Shown here: piece after piece, positions 35,228 through 45,755 of the stretch
Numbering within the stretch: position 1 is the first letter of the stretch
Layout of the letters: every line of letters starts with the position of its first letter
From: an uncultured Tolumonas sp.
GTDB taxonomy: Bacteria > Pseudomonadota > Gammaproteobacteria > Enterobacterales > Aeromonadaceae
Reading direction: 5' to 3'
DNA length: 64,000 bases
Assembly (NCBI RefSeq): GCF_963556105.2
Contig: NZ_OY829944.1
Coordinates: forward strand, 1,895,501 to 1,959,500
The notes under the pieces: model-generated
Told to the model about the DNA's origin: nothing
Database searches by the model: none
Seen by the model: the letters and a program-made list of their open reading frames with translations, nothing else
Translations under genes and position numbers: made by a program

Positions 35228-36066
35228 CGATGCAGCCTCTGTTAACACCCGTTCAGCAAACCGGCTGGCAAGCGCATTTGTCACTCGGTTTTTCCCGTCG
35301 CGGCAATCAAACCGTGCTGGCCGAGCGTCGCCAATATGGTCCGTTAACAGTACAGCGCCCGTTTTACCCCGAAGGCATGCCTTGCCATCTTTACCTGCTG
35401 CATCCACCGGGTGGTGTAGTCGGCGGTGATGAACTCGATGTGCAAATTAAGGTGGAGCCGGAAGCGCATGCGCTTTTGACTACCCCTGGTGCGACCAAAT
35501 TTTATCGCAGCGCGGGGTCACAATCGAAGGTGACACAAACCTTTCACCTGTCAGCTGGTGCTGCTCTGGAGTGGTTGCCGCAAGATAACATTCTATTTCC
35601 CGGTGCCAATTTGCAACTGCAAAGCACTTTCCATCTGGAGAGTGATTCGCGCTTGATCGCTTGGGAGTGTATTTCACTTGGGCGTCCTGTGAATGACGAG
35701 CGTTTTCTGGAAGGGCAGCTTCGCAGCCGTTGGCGCGTCTATCGTCACCAACGCTTATGCCTGAACGAATCATTGCGGGTGCTCGATGCGGCAGATCTCG
35801 ATCGTCGGGCAGGTTTAGCCGGTTATCCGCTGGTCGCGACTCTCATTGCATCGCCTTGTTCTGAAACAGAACGCGAATTAGTGCGTGAACTACTGCAAGG
35901 CTACGCTGCACCGGCTGGCGTGACTTTACTCAACGATTTACTGATTGTGCGTTTGCTCGGCGCACACAATGAGCCGTTACAACAATTAATGCAGACGATT
36001 TGGCAAGCCTTGCGCCCGACGGTGATTGGGTGCCCCGCATGTCGTCCGCGGATCTGGAATACCTGA
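35224..36066 (+). CDS. ureD: Urease accessory protein UreD
   Basis: A 280-residue accessory protein that scaffolds the apo-urease/UreFG complex and channels nickel. It has the family motifs [25 protein letters not shown] and [12 protein letters not shown], and ends with the characteristic [11 protein letters not shown]. Translation is coupled to urtE, and its 3' end is 23 bp from ureA. Confidence 0.96.
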   Translation: MTMQPLLTPVQQTGWQAHLSLGFSRRGNQTVLAERRQYGPLTVQRPFYPEGMPCHLYLLHPPGGVVGGDELDVQIKVEPEAHALLTTPGATKFYRSAGSQSKVTQTFHLSAGAALEWLPQDNILFPGANLQLQSTFHLESDSRLIAWECISLGRPVNDERFLEGQLRSRWRVYRHQRLCLNESLRVLDAADLDRRAGLAGYPLVATLIASPCSETERELVRELLQGYAAPAGVTLLNDLLIVRLLGAHNEPLQQLMQTIWQALRPTVIGCPACRPRIWNT

Positions 36067-36089
36067 TTACGGTTTACAAGGAGAACAAG

Positions 36090-36392
36090 ATGGATCTGAC
36101 CCCTCGCGAAAAGGACAAGTTACTGCTGTTTACCGCCGCATTGGTGGCCGAGCGACGTAAAGCGCGTGGTTTAAAACTCAATCATCCGGAAGCCATTGCG
36201 CTCATCAGTGCTGCGATTTTGGAAGGGGCTCGCGACGGCATGACGGTCGCTGAGTTGATGAATTACGGTCGCACTATTCTGACTCGCGATGAGGTGATGG
36301 ATGGCATACCCGAGATGATCCCCGATGTACAGGTCGAGGCGACATTCCCTGACGGCACTAAGCTGGTCACTGTTCATCAACCCATCATTTAA
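36090..36392 (+). CDS. ureA: Urease gamma subunit
   Basis: A 100-residue subunit, full length for the family ([42 protein letters not shown]). It packs with beta and alpha chains into the (abc)3 urease. ATG 36090 has AAGGAGAA upstream; the longer open frame starting inside ureD is rejected. Confidence 0.98.
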   Translation: MDLTPREKDKLLLFTAALVAERRKARGLKLNHPEAIALISAAILEGARDGMTVAELMNYGRTILTRDEVMDGIPEMIPDVQVEATFPDGTKLVTVHQPII

Positions 36393-36401
36393 GGAGCGCC
36401 T

Positions 36402-36752
36402 ATGATCCCCGGAGAAATTCAGGTTGCCGATGGCGATCTGTTACTCAACGAAGGCCGTGCAACGTTGCAAGTCGCAGTTGCCAACACAGGCGATCGCCCG
36501 ATCCAGATCGGCTCGCATTACCACTTTTTTGAAACCAACCCAGCCTTGCAGTTTGACCGAGCTGCCACGCGTGGTTTTCGCCTTGATATTCCTGCTGGCA
36601 CGGCGGTGCGTTTCGAACCGGGCCAGACCCGTACGGTCTCGTTGGTGGCATACGCAGGTCGCCGCCATGTGTATGGCTTTCGCGGCGATGTGATGGGGCC
36701 GTTAGATGAAATTGCACAAAGTGAACAGCAAGAACAGGGAGCACAGGTATGA
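36402..36752 (+). CDS. ureB: Urease beta subunit
   Basis: A 116-residue beta-rich subunit with the family motifs [25 protein letters not shown] and [15 protein letters not shown]. It starts 9 bp after ureA and overlaps ureC by 4 bp (ATGA). Separate gamma and beta genes are the usual bacterial arrangement. Confidence 0.98.
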   Translation: MIPGEIQVADGDLLLNEGRATLQVAVANTGDRPIQIGSHYHFFETNPALQFDRAATRGFRLDIPAGTAVRFEPGQTRTVSLVAYAGRRHVYGFRGDVMGPLDEIAQSEQQEQGAQV

Positions 36753-38452
36753 GTATTATTTCCAGACAAGCCTATGCCGATATGTTCGGCCCCACCACCG
36801 GTGATCGCGTGCGGTTGGCTGACACCGAATTATGGCTGGAGGTGGAAAAAGATTTCACCATTTACGGCGACGAAGTGAAATTCGGTGGCGGAAAAGTCAT
36901 CCGCGATGGTCAGGGGCAAGGGCAGGCATTGAGCCGTGATTGCCTTGATTTGGTGATCACCAATGCGCTGATTATTGATCACTGGGGCATCGTCAAAGCG
37001 GATATTGGCGTTAAAAATGGCCGTATCGCGGGCATCGGCAAAGCAGGTAACCCAGATGTGCAACCGGGTGTGACGTTAGTGATTGGCCCTGGAACCGAAG
37101 TGATTGCAGGCGAAGGTTCGATTGTCACTGCGGGTGGTATCGACAGCCATATTCATTTCATCTGCCCACAACAGATCGACGAAGCGCTCTGCTCTGGCGT
37201 GACCACCATGTTGGGTGGTGGCACGGGTCCGGCAACGGGCACCAATGCCACAACGTGCACACCGGGCCCTTGGTATATGGCGCGCATGTTGGAAGCGGCA
37301 GAAAGCCTGCCGATGAACTTGGGTTTCCTCGGTAAAGGGAATGCCAGCTTACCCGATGCACTGCATGAACAGGTTGCCGCAGGTGCGATTGGCCTGAAAC
37401 TGCATGAAGATTGGGGTTCTACCCCCGCGTCGATTGATAACTGCCTGAATGTGGCGGAAGAGACCGACACGCAAGTGGCTATTCACACCGATACGCTTAA
37501 CGAAAGCGGTTTTGTCGAAGACACGCTGGCTGCAATTGGCGATCGCACTATTCATACCTATCACACCGAAGGTGCGGGTGGTGGGCATGCACCCGATATC
37601 ATCAGAGCGTGCGGGCTCGCGAACGTGCTGCCGTCGTCCACGAACCCAACGCGCCCTTACACCGTGAATACGGTCGATGAGCATCTCGACATGCTGATGG
37701 TTTGTCACCATCTCGACCCCGCCATTCCTGAAGATGTCGCATTTGCGGAATCCCGTATTCGTCGTGAAACCATCGCCGCGGAAGATATTCTGCATGACCT
37801 CGGCGCATTCTCGATGATTTCGTCCGATTCCCAAGCAATGGGGCGGGTCGGCGAGGTGATCACGCGCACTTGGCAAACGGCGCACAAAATGAAAGTGCAA
37901 CGCGGCAGCCTCGGTGGCGACCCTGCGCGACATGACAATACGCGTATTAAACGCTATATCGCCAAATACACTATTAACCCGGCATTAGCGCACGGCATCA
38001 GCCATGAAGTCGGTTCGATTGAACCGGGAAAATTGGCCGATTTGGTGCTGTGGCGTCCGGCGTTTTTTGGTGTCAAACCATCCATGATTTTGAAAGGTGG
38101 AATGATTGCAGCGGCACCAATGGGTGATGCCAATGCATCGATCCCAACGCCACAACCGGTACATTTCCGCCCGATGTTTGGTGCGCTCGGTCGTGCGATA
38201 CATTCGACCCGCATGACGTTCCTGTCTGGCTTGGCCATTCGCTCTGGTTTGCCTGCGCAACTGGGGTTAAACAGCTTGATTGGGGAAGTGAAAAGCTGCC
38301 GCTCGGTGAAGAAAGCACACATGATCCACAATGACTGGCAGCCGTTGATTGAAGTCGACAGCCAGACCTACCAGGTGCGCGCCAATGGCGAATTACTGAC
38401 GTGCGAACCGGCTGCAGTGTTGCCAATGGCGCAGCGCTACTTTTTATTCTAG
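36749..38452 (+). CDS. ureC: Urease alpha subunit (catalytic)
   Basis: A 567-residue catalytic chain that hydrolyses urea to ammonia and carbamate. All active-site residues are in the Klebsiella positions: nickel ligands H134 and H136 (HIHF), the carbamylated K217 (GLKLHEDWG), H246, H272 and D360, plus the mobile-flap pair C319-H320 (VCHHLDP). Length is standard and nothing suggests loss of function. Confidence 0.99.
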   Translation: MSIISRQAYADMFGPTTGDRVRLADTELWLEVEKDFTIYGDEVKFGGGKVIRDGQGQGQALSRDCLDLVITNALIIDHWGIVKADIGVKNGRIAGIGKAGNPDVQPGVTLVIGPGTEVIAGEGSIVTAGGIDSHIHFICPQQIDEALCSGVTTMLGGGTGPATGTNATTCTPGPWYMARMLEAAESLPMNLGFLGKGNASLPDALHEQVAAGAIGLKLHEDWGSTPASIDNCLNVAEETDTQVAIHTDTLNESGFVEDTLAAIGDRTIHTYHTEGAGGGHAPDIIRACGLANVLPSSTNPTRPYTVNTVDEHLDMLMVCHHLDPAIPEDVAFAESRIRRETIAAEDILHDLGAFSMISSDSQAMGRVGEVITRTWQTAHKMKVQRGSLGGDPARHDNTRIKRYIAKYTINPALAHGISHEVGSIEPGKLADLVLWRPAFFGVKPSMILKGGMIAAAPMGDANASIPTPQPVHFRPMFGALGRAIHSTRMTFLSGLAIRSGLPAQLGLNSLIGEVKSCRSVKKAHMIHNDWQPLIEVDSQTYQVRANGELLTCEPAAVLPMAQRYFLF

Positions 38453-38471
38453 GCGAACTTGGGAACACAAA

Positions 38472-39041
38472 ATGATTCGACTCACACAACGTTTAACAAC
38501 AGAAGAAGCAGCAGGGAAAGTAGTTTTCAGTACGCTGACACTACCGATCGATTTGCGCATCAAAAGCCGCCTGAAAGTCACTTTAGATAATGGCGATGCA
38601 GCCGGTCTATTCCTGACTCGCGGTCAGCTATTACGTGGCGGCGAGTGTTTGACTGACGATGCGGGCGCGGTTGTCGTGATGGTAAAAGCCGCCGAAGAAC
38701 AGGTTTCCACGGTGCGCTGCAATGACCCGTTACTACTGAGTCGCATCTGCTATCACCTCGGTAATCGCCATGTACCGCTGCAAATTGAAGCCGGTTTCGC
38801 CCGTTATCAGCACGATTATGTGCTCGATGAAATGGTGGTGGGTTTAGGTGGCTCGGTTGCGGTTGAGCTTGCGTCATTTGAACCAGAGGCGGGCGCGTAC
38901 CAATCGCAAGCGGGTGCAGGGCATCACCATCATCATGATGATCACGAACATGGTCACAGCCATGATCATTCGCATGCTCACGCTCATGCAACCAGTACGG
39001 CGACCGTTGTGCCGATGCATGGTTTTTTGAAAACCTCATAA
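38472..39041 (+). CDS. ureE: Urease accessory protein UreE (nickel metallochaperone)
   Basis: A 189-residue nickel carrier that delivers Ni to the UreDFG-urease complex. The N-terminal peptide-binding fold and central metal domain (LGNRHVPLQIE) are followed by a histidine-rich tail at residues 151-172 with more than ten His, which can store several nickel ions. It lies 19 bp after ureC. Confidence 0.96.
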   Translation: MIRLTQRLTTEEAAGKVVFSTLTLPIDLRIKSRLKVTLDNGDAAGLFLTRGQLLRGGECLTDDAGAVVVMVKAAEEQVSTVRCNDPLLLSRICYHLGNRHVPLQIEAGFARYQHDYVLDEMVVGLGGSVAVELASFEPEAGAYQSQAGAGHHHHHDDHEHGHSHDHSHAHAHATSTATVVPMHGFLKTS

Positions 39042-39076
39042 GCAACTAATTAATAAGCAAACAAAAGGAATTGAAT

Positions 39077-39631
39077 ATGAACAAATCACGCATGACCACC
39101 GCAATCGTTCTGATGTTACTGGCTACACCTGCCTTTGCTCACACGGGGCACATGGAGCATGGCTTTTCATCAGGGGTATTGCATCCGCTGACTGGCCTTG
39201 ACCATTTGATGATGTTACTGAGCAGTGGCTTTCTGGCGGCATTAACGGGTCGTCGTTTATCGCTGCCATTATTGACCCTGCTGGCCATGGTGGTTGGCAC
39301 ATGTGCGGGTGTGTTGTTGGGCGGCAATAATCTGGTGGAACCGCTGGTGCTGGCCTCTCTCTGGTTTGCAGGTGCCTTGATGTTTGCACCCAATCGACTG
39401 TCAGTGGTGAGTTGGATGATGCCTTGCTTTGCGCTGTTCCATGGCTGGGCGCATGGTGTTGAAGCACCGGTTGGGCAAGTGGCGTTGTTCACTGCGGGTG
39501 CTGTGATTTCATCGCTAGTGTTGCTGGCGGTGGGTTATGCAGTTGGCAGCAAGGCAAACCACATCGCATGGTTGAAAAAAGGCTGGGCAGCAGTTGTGTT
39601 TGCCTCAGCGTCAGTGCTGTTGGTGGGTTAA
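39077..39631 (+). CDS. ureJ: HupE/UreJ family nickel permease
   Basis: A 184-residue membrane protein with a signal sequence (ending near AFA-HTG), the HTGH...GFSSGVLHPLTGLDHLMMLL motif of HupE/UreJ, and about six helices; HGWAHGVE is a second His-rich site. It probably brings nickel to urease. ATG 39077 has AGGA seven bases upstream; a TTG six bases earlier is rejected. It sits between ureE and ureF. Confidence 0.93.
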   Translation: MNKSRMTTAIVLMLLATPAFAHTGHMEHGFSSGVLHPLTGLDHLMMLLSSGFLAALTGRRLSLPLLTLLAMVVGTCAGVLLGGNNLVEPLVLASLWFAGALMFAPNRLSVVSWMMPCFALFHGWAHGVEAPVGQVALFTAGAVISSLVLLAVGYAVGSKANHIAWLKKGWAAVVFASASVLLVG

Positions 39632-39634
39632 TCC

Positions 39635-40330
39635 ATGACTTTTTCAGCACTTCATCAAACCTCGCCCGTCAGTTGGTTACAACTGTTCCAACTGATGAGC
39701 CCTAATTTGCCCGTGGGTGGGTTTACTTATTCGCAAGGGTTGGAATGGGCCGTTGAAACGGGTTGGGTTAAAAACGTTGCTGAATTTGAACAATGGCTGA
39801 CTGATCAGATGGACGAAGGGCTGGTCTATCTCGACTGGCCGCTTCTCAACCGCCTTTACGTTGCTGCCCAGCAAGACGATCTGACTGCTTTTGTAGACGC
39901 TATCGATTTACTGGTAGCGAGTCGCGAAAGCGAAGAGTTCCGCTTGGAAGAGAGGCAGCGTGGTGATGCGTTTTATCGTGTGATCAAAGATTGGGGCACT
40001 TCAGGTAGTACTGAAATGGCCGTTCATCTGAAACGCTCACAACTGGCCGGCATGGCGTGGTTTGGCGCAAAAAACAGCCTCAGTGTCGAGCAATTGGCGC
40101 TGGGCTGGGGGTTCGCTCTGCTGGAAGGTGCTGTGATGGCTGCCATTAAATTAGTGCCCATTGGTCAGCAAGCGGGTCAGACATTGTTAAGAAAGTTATC
40201 CGCGCAACTGCCTGAAAAATACCAACGGGCTTGCACTGTGCAAGACGATGAGATCGGCGGCAGTTTAACCTGCCTTGCCATCGCCAGCGCGTGCCACGAA
40301 ATACAATACACGCGGTTATTCCGCTCATAA
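39635..40330 (+). CDS. ureF: Urease accessory protein UreF
   Basis: A 231-residue all-helical protein that links UreD to the UreG GTPase and gates its activity. Typical motifs are [25 protein letters not shown] at the N-terminus and [21 protein letters not shown]. It starts 3 bp after ureJ and ends 22 bp before ureG. Confidence 0.97.
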   Translation: MTFSALHQTSPVSWLQLFQLMSPNLPVGGFTYSQGLEWAVETGWVKNVAEFEQWLTDQMDEGLVYLDWPLLNRLYVAAQQDDLTAFVDAIDLLVASRESEEFRLEERQRGDAFYRVIKDWGTSGSTEMAVHLKRSQLAGMAWFGAKNSLSVEQLALGWGFALLEGAVMAAIKLVPIGQQAGQTLLRKLSAQLPEKYQRACTVQDDEIGGSLTCLAIASACHEIQYTRLFRS

Positions 40331-40352
40331 CCAGATTGGAAAGGATACTCTT

Positions 40353-40976
40353 ATGACTCAAACATCATCCCCATTACGCGTTGGCATTGGCGGCCCTGTT
40401 GGTTCCGGCAAAACTGCGCTGTTAGAAGTATTATGTAAAAAAATGCGCGATCACTTTGAGATCGCCGTCGTCACCAACGATATCTACACTAAAGAAGATC
40501 AGCGTATTTTAACCGAAGCAGGTGCGTTAGCTGCCGAGCGTATTGTCGGGGTGGAAACGGGCGGCTGCCCGCATACCGCCATTCGTGAAGATGCCTCGAT
40601 GAACTTGGCTGCGGTCGAAGCGTTAAGTGAAAAATTCGGCAATCTCGATGTAGTCTTCGTTGAGAGCGGTGGCGACAACCTGAGTGCCACATTCAGCCCA
40701 GAATTGGCGGATATGACCATCTATGTCATTGACGTGGCGGAAGGGGAGAAAATTCCACGCAAAGGCGGTCCGGGCATTACCAAATCTGATTTATTGGTAA
40801 TCAATAAAATTGATTTGGCCCCGTATGTCGGTGCGCGTTTAGATGTAATGGAATCAGACACCAATCGCATGCGCCCACAAAAACCGTGGACGTTCGCCAA
40901 CCTGAAAACTGGTCAGGGGGTTGATACCATCATCGATTTTATCGTGACGCATGGCATGTTAACGCCAAAAGCATAA
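40353..40976 (+). CDS. ureG: Urease accessory GTPase UreG
   Basis: A 207-residue SIMIBI GTPase that carries nickel to the urease active site. P-loop GPVGSGKT is at 14-21, the invariant metal-binding CPH is in [12 protein letters not shown], and [21 protein letters not shown] and [11 protein letters not shown] follow. ATG 40353 is chosen (AAGGATA upstream); a longer frame begins inside ureF. It is the last gene of the urt-ure unit. Confidence 0.98.
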   Translation: MTQTSSPLRVGIGGPVGSGKTALLEVLCKKMRDHFEIAVVTNDIYTKEDQRILTEAGALAAERIVGVETGGCPHTAIREDASMNLAAVEALSEKFGNLDVVFVESGGDNLSATFSPELADMTIYVIDVAEGEKIPRKGGPGITKSDLLVINKIDLAPYVGARLDVMESDTNRMRPQKPWTFANLKTGQGVDTIIDFIVTHGMLTPKA

Positions 40977-40987
40977 GTGCGACAAAG

Positions 40988-41016
40988 GCCCTGAATTTGT
41001 CTAAACGATTCAGGGC
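40988..41016. terminator. Hairpin after ureG
   Basis: GCCCTGAAT at 40988-40996 pairs with ATTCAGGGC at 41008-41016 around an 11-base loop, between the convergent ureG and LysR genes. It lacks a T run on plus, so it is a weak candidate for termination. Confidence 0.5.
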
Positions 41017-41037
41017 GTTACGCAATTTGATCTAAAT

Positions 41038-41979
41038 TCATACGAGCAGATCTGGAATTCGCACTGGCATGAACTCTGGGTTTTGGAAGTGTTCAACCAG
41101 CGCATCAAACACGATACGAACTCGGGGCGGAACAGGGCCACTTTGCGGGCGATAAATATAGACATCCCACTCATCTGTTAGCTCATAGTCAGTAAGTACA
41201 GGAACTAATAGCCCTTTTTTAATGTAAGGGGCGGCAACTGACACCGAAACCTGACCAAAACCAATGCCATGTAAAATGGCTTCAAATTCAGCATCGGCAT
41301 CATCGGTGATTAGTACAGGGTTTTCGGGGGTAATGTGGATATTGTCTTTGAAGAACCACTCCCAAACCTGATTCCGCGTGTTATCAAACAGAGTGGTCAT
41401 TGGCACTCTGTTAAGGTCTTCTAACGTGGTTGGTTTGCCATATTTAGCAATGGTATCTGGCGTGGCGACCACCACATGGTTAACTTTACTGACCGCTCGG
41501 GCGATAAAACGGTGGTCGGTGATTGGGCGACCGACTCGGATCCCGATGTCAATTTTCTCTTCCACTACATCAGCTATCTGATTCGACAACCGTAAATCAA
41601 AACGAATTTCCGGATGTTCGTCGGTAATTTTCTTTAATACGGGTAACAGAAATGGCTTGGCATACGACGGCGGGGCGGTAATCTTAACCGACAGATTATT
41701 GTGTATGGAATGGCCGAAAACATCATCCATAACAGCCAGCGCCGCCTGTGCTTTCTCATAAAACTGCTCGCCAAAGGTCGTTATCTTGATATTACGCGTG
41801 CTACGCACAAATAAGATTTCACCTAATTCCGCTTCTAACTCTTTAATGCAACGCGTTATCACCTGTGGGGAAACATTCAGCTTCGTCGCTGCATCTCTAA
41901 AGGTGCGGTGTTGGGCCGCAACACAGTAGATTTTCAAATAATCGAGGCGATTAAACATAGTTTTTAGGCCGGTACGCAT
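41038..41979 (-). CDS. LysR-family transcriptional regulator
   Basis: A 313-residue LysR regulator: HTH at about 20-45 (FRDAATKLNVSPQVITRCIKELE) and a two-lobed effector domain. The ATG at 41958 (MFNRLDYLKIYC) matches the usual family N-terminus and may be the true start; neither start has a good ribosome-binding site. It lies downstream of yqhD on the same strand, separated by a terminator, so it has its own promoter. Likely targets are yqhD or neighbours; the effector is unknown. Confidence 0.87.
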   Translation of the reverse strand: MRTGLKTMFNRLDYLKIYCVAAQHRTFRDAATKLNVSPQVITRCIKELEAELGEILFVRSTRNIKITTFGEQFYEKAQAALAVMDDVFGHSIHNNLSVKITAPPSYAKPFLLPVLKKITDEHPEIRFDLRLSNQIADVVEEKIDIGIRVGRPITDHRFIARAVSKVNHVVVATPDTIAKYGKPTTLEDLNRVPMTTLFDNTRNQVWEWFFKDNIHITPENPVLITDDADAEFEAILHGIGFGQVSVSVAAPYIKKGLLVPVLTDYELTDEWDVYIYRPQSGPVPPRVRIVFDALVEHFQNPEFMPVRIPDLLV

Positions 41980-42027
41980 AAAAATTTATCATAACGTAGA
42001 GTGAATCATGAGCGGAAATGCTGAATG

Positions 42028-42052
42028 AAAAAAGCCCATCTCACGATGGGCC
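42028..42052 (-). terminator. Rho-independent terminator of yqhD
   Basis: On minus, GCCCATC, loop GTGA, GATGGGC, then six T (plus 42028-42033). It lies 29 bp beyond the yqhD stop. Confidence 0.88.
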
Positions 42053-42079
42053 AAAAGACACTATAAACTGAGTATCAAA

Positions 42080-43237
42080 TTACAAGGCAAGTTCCAGAAT
42101 GGCAGTCACATCGTCAGGTGTAATGTCAGCTTTTTCGCCCAGTTGCACATGGCCATGTTCTTTCAGTTTGGCTACCACGGCAGGGATCACCGAACGGTCT
42201 AAACCATAGTCGCTTAAACGGGTTTTTACGCCCATTTGTTCAAAGAACTGACGCGTTTTTTCGATAACAGCAACAACACGCGCATCTTCATCACCATCAG
42301 TCATTTCCCATACGCGCTCGGCGTATTGCAGTAGCTTTTCTTTTTTCGCAGACTGTTTGTAAGTCCAAACTGCGGGAATAACGATCGCCAGTGTTTGCGC
42401 GTGGTCTAAACCATATAAACCGGTTATTTCTTGGCCAATCAAATGGGTCGCCCAATCAGCGGGTACACCAGTCGACAACAGGCCATTCAGCGCCATGGTG
42501 GCAGTCCACATCAAGTTAGCGCGAATATCGTAGTCAGTTGGGTTTTCCAGTGCTTTCGGGCCATCTTCCACAATGTTCAGCAGTAAGCCTTCCGCCAGGC
42601 GGTCTTGCACTTTTGCATTAACCGGATAAGTCACATATTGCTCAACGATGTGCACGAAGCTATCGACAACACCGTTGGCAATCTGACGCGGCGGTAAACT
42701 ATAAGTAGTGGTTGGGTCAAGCACTGAAAATTTGGGATAAACATGCTCAGAGAAGAAAAACAGCTTATCTTGCGTGGCTGCTTTAGTGATCACCGCACCA
42801 TTGTTCATTTCAGAACCGGTGGCTGCGAGTGTTAATACGCAACCAAGTGGTACGGCTTGCGTCACTTTTGCGCCGTAAGTTTGAATAATTTCCCACGGAT
42901 CATTCGGGTATAACGCCGCTGCTGCGATGAATTTAGAGCCATCAATCACCGAACCACCGCCAACAGCCAGAATGAAGTTGATGTTCTCTTGTTTGATCAC
43001 ATCAACGGCTTTCATCAGCGTTTCAAAATGTGGGTTTGGTTCGATGCCGCCAAATTCAAAGTAAGTAACACCTTCCAGTGCGGCGTGAACTTGTTCCATT
43101 ACGCCATTTTTCTTAATGCTACCGCCGCCGTAAGTGATGAGAACACGCGCATTAGCAGGCATTTCATCACGGATTTTTGCGATTTGACCCTGACCAAAAT
43201 GGATCTGAGTGGTGTTACGGTAACTAAAATTATTCAT
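42080..43237 (-). CDS. yqhD: NADPH-dependent alcohol dehydrogenase / aldehyde reductase (YqhD)
   Basis: A 385-residue iron-type alcohol dehydrogenase nearly identical in plan to E. coli YqhD, which reduces short-chain and lipid-derived aldehydes with NADPH. The nucleotide loop GGGSVIDGSKF and metal ligands in NGVVDSFVHIVEQY, GLDHAQTL are present. ATG 43237 follows AAGGAATTGCT; the frame continues 21 codons upstream, which is rejected. It likely serves aldehyde detoxification. Confidence 0.93.
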   Translation of the reverse strand: MNNFSYRNTTQIHFGQGQIAKIRDEMPANARVLITYGGGSIKKNGVMEQVHAALEGVTYFEFGGIEPNPHFETLMKAVDVIKQENINFILAVGGGSVIDGSKFIAAAALYPNDPWEIIQTYGAKVTQAVPLGCVLTLAATGSEMNNGAVITKAATQDKLFFFSEHVYPKFSVLDPTTTYSLPPRQIANGVVDSFVHIVEQYVTYPVNAKVQDRLAEGLLLNIVEDGPKALENPTDYDIRANLMWTATMALNGLLSTGVPADWATHLIGQEITGLYGLDHAQTLAIVIPAVWTYKQSAKKEKLLQYAERVWEMTDGDEDARVVAVIEKTRQFFEQMGVKTRLSDYGLDRSVIPAVVAKLKEHGHVQLGEKADITPDDVTAILELAL

Positions 43238-43341
43238 AGCAATTCCTTCATTTCGAATCAGTTGCGGTGACATGATTGATGTCGTATGCGCCATTATCAC
43301 GATGAAATTCGTGTTGCAAAATGAATGAATTCTGATTTGAG

Positions 43342-43360
43342 TATTCCAGTTTTAGGAATA
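43342..43360. promoter_or_regulatory. Inverted repeat upstream of yqhD
   Basis: TATTCC and GGAATA flank a 7-base spacer in the 249-bp gap between yqhD and the HD-Pnk gene. It is a possible operator; the nearby LysR protein is a candidate ligand. Confidence 0.35.
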
Positions 43361-43486
43361 ATTACGACCGGGTTATGAAATTACACGTGTAGTTTAAGTG
43401 ATTGAGATAGCGAGAATTTATTTTTTAGTGGACACATAACCATTAGTTAATCAAGGATAGGCACAAATAACGGCAGGAAATAATTG

Positions 43487-44728
43487 ATGAATCAGTGGCT
43501 GCAACAGCTTTGCCATTTTGCCACACCATCTATTGATGAATGTGTGCAACAACTTGGCCCTGTTATTCCGTGGTTAAATGATCTAAGGAAAACCCCGCAA
43601 GATCCCGGTTGGCATGCAGAGGGGAATGTGCACATTCATACCGGTATGGTGCTAGAGGAACTCTATCAATTACTGGCTAAAGAGGCGGCTTATCTGAATG
43701 GGCAACAGCGCCAGGCATTGATTTTAGCGGCGATATTTCATGATATTGGTAAGACGCGCAACACCCGCAAAATGACTATTCGCGGGCAACAACGCATTGG
43801 TTCCCCAGATCATGAAGCCAAGGGGCGCTCTTATCTGGCTTTCCAGCTCATGAAATTGCCATTACCAATTTCAGTGATCTGGACTGTGCTTGGTTTGGTG
43901 GGCGAACACCAGATGCCAAAAATGTTAGTCGTGCAGAATATGGATCATGGTGCGTATATCGCCTTGTCTCGCCGCGCTGATCTGGCATTACTCTACTGGC
44001 TTGAGTGCGCTGATATGCAAGGGCGAATAGGCGAAGCCATTCCACATCAACTGCAATATCTAGAACAATATCGCCAGCACTGTGAGGCTAATGGCTTATG
44101 GCATCAACCTTTTTCCACCGATGAACTCGATCGATTGATTGCTCATGAATCACAGCGTGCACAACGATATTTGAAATCACTGGTGGTTGAGAGCATGCAG
44201 CGGGGCACCTGTGTTTCGGCAAAAATTGCTATCGCGAAATTGTCACGTCACAAAGATGAACATGCACACTTAATTTTGTTGTGCGGGCCAAGTGGCATAG
44301 GTAAATCACGTTATGTAGCGCGTCATTGTCAGAATATGTCAGTGGTTTCGCTGGATGCTATCAGAGAAGAGCTTTGGGGCAAGCGCGCCTGCCAAGATAA
44401 CCCCGAATTAGTTGTCGCTACAGCACAGCTACAATTGAAAAATTACTTACGTGAAAAGCACAACATAGTTTGGGATGCCACCAACCTGCGGCAAGACTAT
44501 CGCAAACCGCTGTATGCGATGGCGCGCGATCAGCATGCCTTAATCACGTTAGTGATTTTTCTGGCACCAGAAACGGCTATCTATAGTGGCAATGCCAACC
44601 GGACACAGGCTGTACCGAAAGCCGTTGTTGCCGCGCAAATTGCAAAATATCAATTTCCTCGCATCAGCGATGTGCATCATGTCATTGCTGTGGATGGAGA
44701 AGGGCATATTTTATTTGAATCGAGCTGA
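43487..44728 (+). CDS. HD phosphohydrolase and polynucleotide kinase fusion (HD-Pnk type)
   Basis: A 413-residue protein with an N-terminal HD domain (metal ligands around H49/H51 and H85-D86 in FHDIGKTRN, later GEHQMPK and ECADMQGR) and a C-terminal P-loop kinase (Walker A GPSGIGKS at 267-274, WDATNLRQDYR). This architecture and length match Runella HD-Pnk, which heals RNA/DNA ends with a 2',3'-phosphoesterase and a 5'-OH kinase. ATG 43487 with AGGA eight bases upstream is preferred over TTG 43484. No ligase gene is adjacent. Confidence 0.8.
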   Translation: MNQWLQQLCHFATPSIDECVQQLGPVIPWLNDLRKTPQDPGWHAEGNVHIHTGMVLEELYQLLAKEAAYLNGQQRQALILAAIFHDIGKTRNTRKMTIRGQQRIGSPDHEAKGRSYLAFQLMKLPLPISVIWTVLGLVGEHQMPKMLVVQNMDHGAYIALSRRADLALLYWLECADMQGRIGEAIPHQLQYLEQYRQHCEANGLWHQPFSTDELDRLIAHESQRAQRYLKSLVVESMQRGTCVSAKIAIAKLSRHKDEHAHLILLCGPSGIGKSRYVARHCQNMSVVSLDAIREELWGKRACQDNPELVVATAQLQLKNYLREKHNIVWDATNLRQDYRKPLYAMARDQHALITLVIFLAPETAIYSGNANRTQAVPKAVVAAQIAKYQFPRISDVHHVIAVDGEGHILFESS

Positions 44729-44807
44729 AGATTGGTTGGTAAATACCTGTCAAAACGTGTTCTTGGAAATGTCCCTTTGCTAAGGTTTTTTCTTGTTCTC
44801 TCAGGGC

Positions 44808-44833
44808 AAAAAAGCCAGATTATTTTCTGGCTT
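44808..44833 (-). terminator. Terminator overlapping the stop of the exporter gene
   Basis: On minus, AAGCCAGA, a 6-base loop and TCTGGCTT are followed by T residues (plus 44808-44813). The stem spans the TAA of the EamA gene, closing the six-gene minus operon. Confidence 0.85.
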
Positions 44834-45755
44834 CTCCCATTTTGGCAGGGCCAACTAATATTCCAACCAGACTACAGAGGATCAAAACGACCCCCACGGT
44901 TATCGCTAGCGTCATTTTCTCACCCAAAAAGATAATCGAAGAGAACAGCCCAATAACCGGAACGCCTAAGGTTGCCACAGACATAGAAACTGAGTTGATA
45001 CGTCTACCGACCGCCAAAGAAATTACAAAACAGAAACAGGTTGCAAGTGGGCCAATAAACACTAACAGGCTAACTAACTCAGTGTTCCAATTTATATGAG
45101 GGATACCTTCTGTGACCAATGCGATGATCATAAGCGGCAGTGCGGACAGTAACATTTGCCATGGTGCTAATATCAGCGGACTACCATGCCATGGATGTTG
45201 CTTCACATGAACGATGACGATACTCCAACACAGTGCTGCGCCTAACAGCATGATATCCCCAATAATTGCAGCTGATTGCCAGCCCAACAGTGATGGCGAG
45301 ATAACGACCACAATGCCGAGTAAGCCCGCTATCACCGCATACAGCTGACTTTTTTCCAGCGACCGGCGCAAAACAACCACGGTGATCAGTGAAACCCATA
45401 GTGGTGTCGTGTAGGCGAGTAAAGCGGCTTGTCCTGCTGCAACTTTTGTCATGGCGATTAAACCTAATACGGTAAAGGCCATCATTTGTAACAAACCCAC
45501 ACTCGCAATGATCGGAATATCCTGCTTTACCGGCAGTTTTAATTCACCTCTCATACCGGTAAACAGGAATAAACAGAGTGCCGCACTGCCAAAACGGATC
45601 GTTGCTAACCATAATGGGCTGATCGAAAGCAGGCAAATTTTCATAGCCGGCCAACTGAAACCCCACAGCAAGACCATGATGCCAAGTTTGAGCAAATCTC
45701 CGGACGATGTTCTGGTATCAGCTTGGCTGATTGAAATGGTATTGGAGGCTGTCAT
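44820..45755 (-). CDS. EamA/DMT-family exporter
   Basis: A 311-residue transporter with ten predicted helices in two EamA repeats (about 20-145 and 160-300). DMT proteins of this type export amino acids or metabolites. ATG 45755 overlaps the upstream PLP-enzyme stop as ATGA; a GTG four codons earlier is possible. As the last gene of an importer-enzyme operon it may expel the product or excess substrate; this is inference. Confidence 0.88.
   Translation of the reverse strand: MTASNTISISQADTRTSSGDLLKLGIMVLLWGFSWPAMKICLLSISPLWLATIRFGSAALCLFLFTGMRGELKLPVKQDIPIIASVGLLQMMAFTVLGLIAMTKVAAGQAALLAYTTPLWVSLITVVVLRRSLEKSQLYAVIAGLLGIVVVISPSLLGWQSAAIIGDIMLLGAALCWSIVIVHVKQHPWHGSPLILAPWQMLLSALPLMIIALVTEGIPHINWNTELVSLLVFIGPLATCFCFVISLAVGRRINSVSMSVATLGVPVIGLFSSIIFLGEKMTLAITVGVVLILCSLVGILVGPAKMGEARK

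Noticed and set aside
40988..41016. Strong terminator after ureG
   Set aside because: The stem is good but there is no T run, so it is listed only as a weak hairpin.
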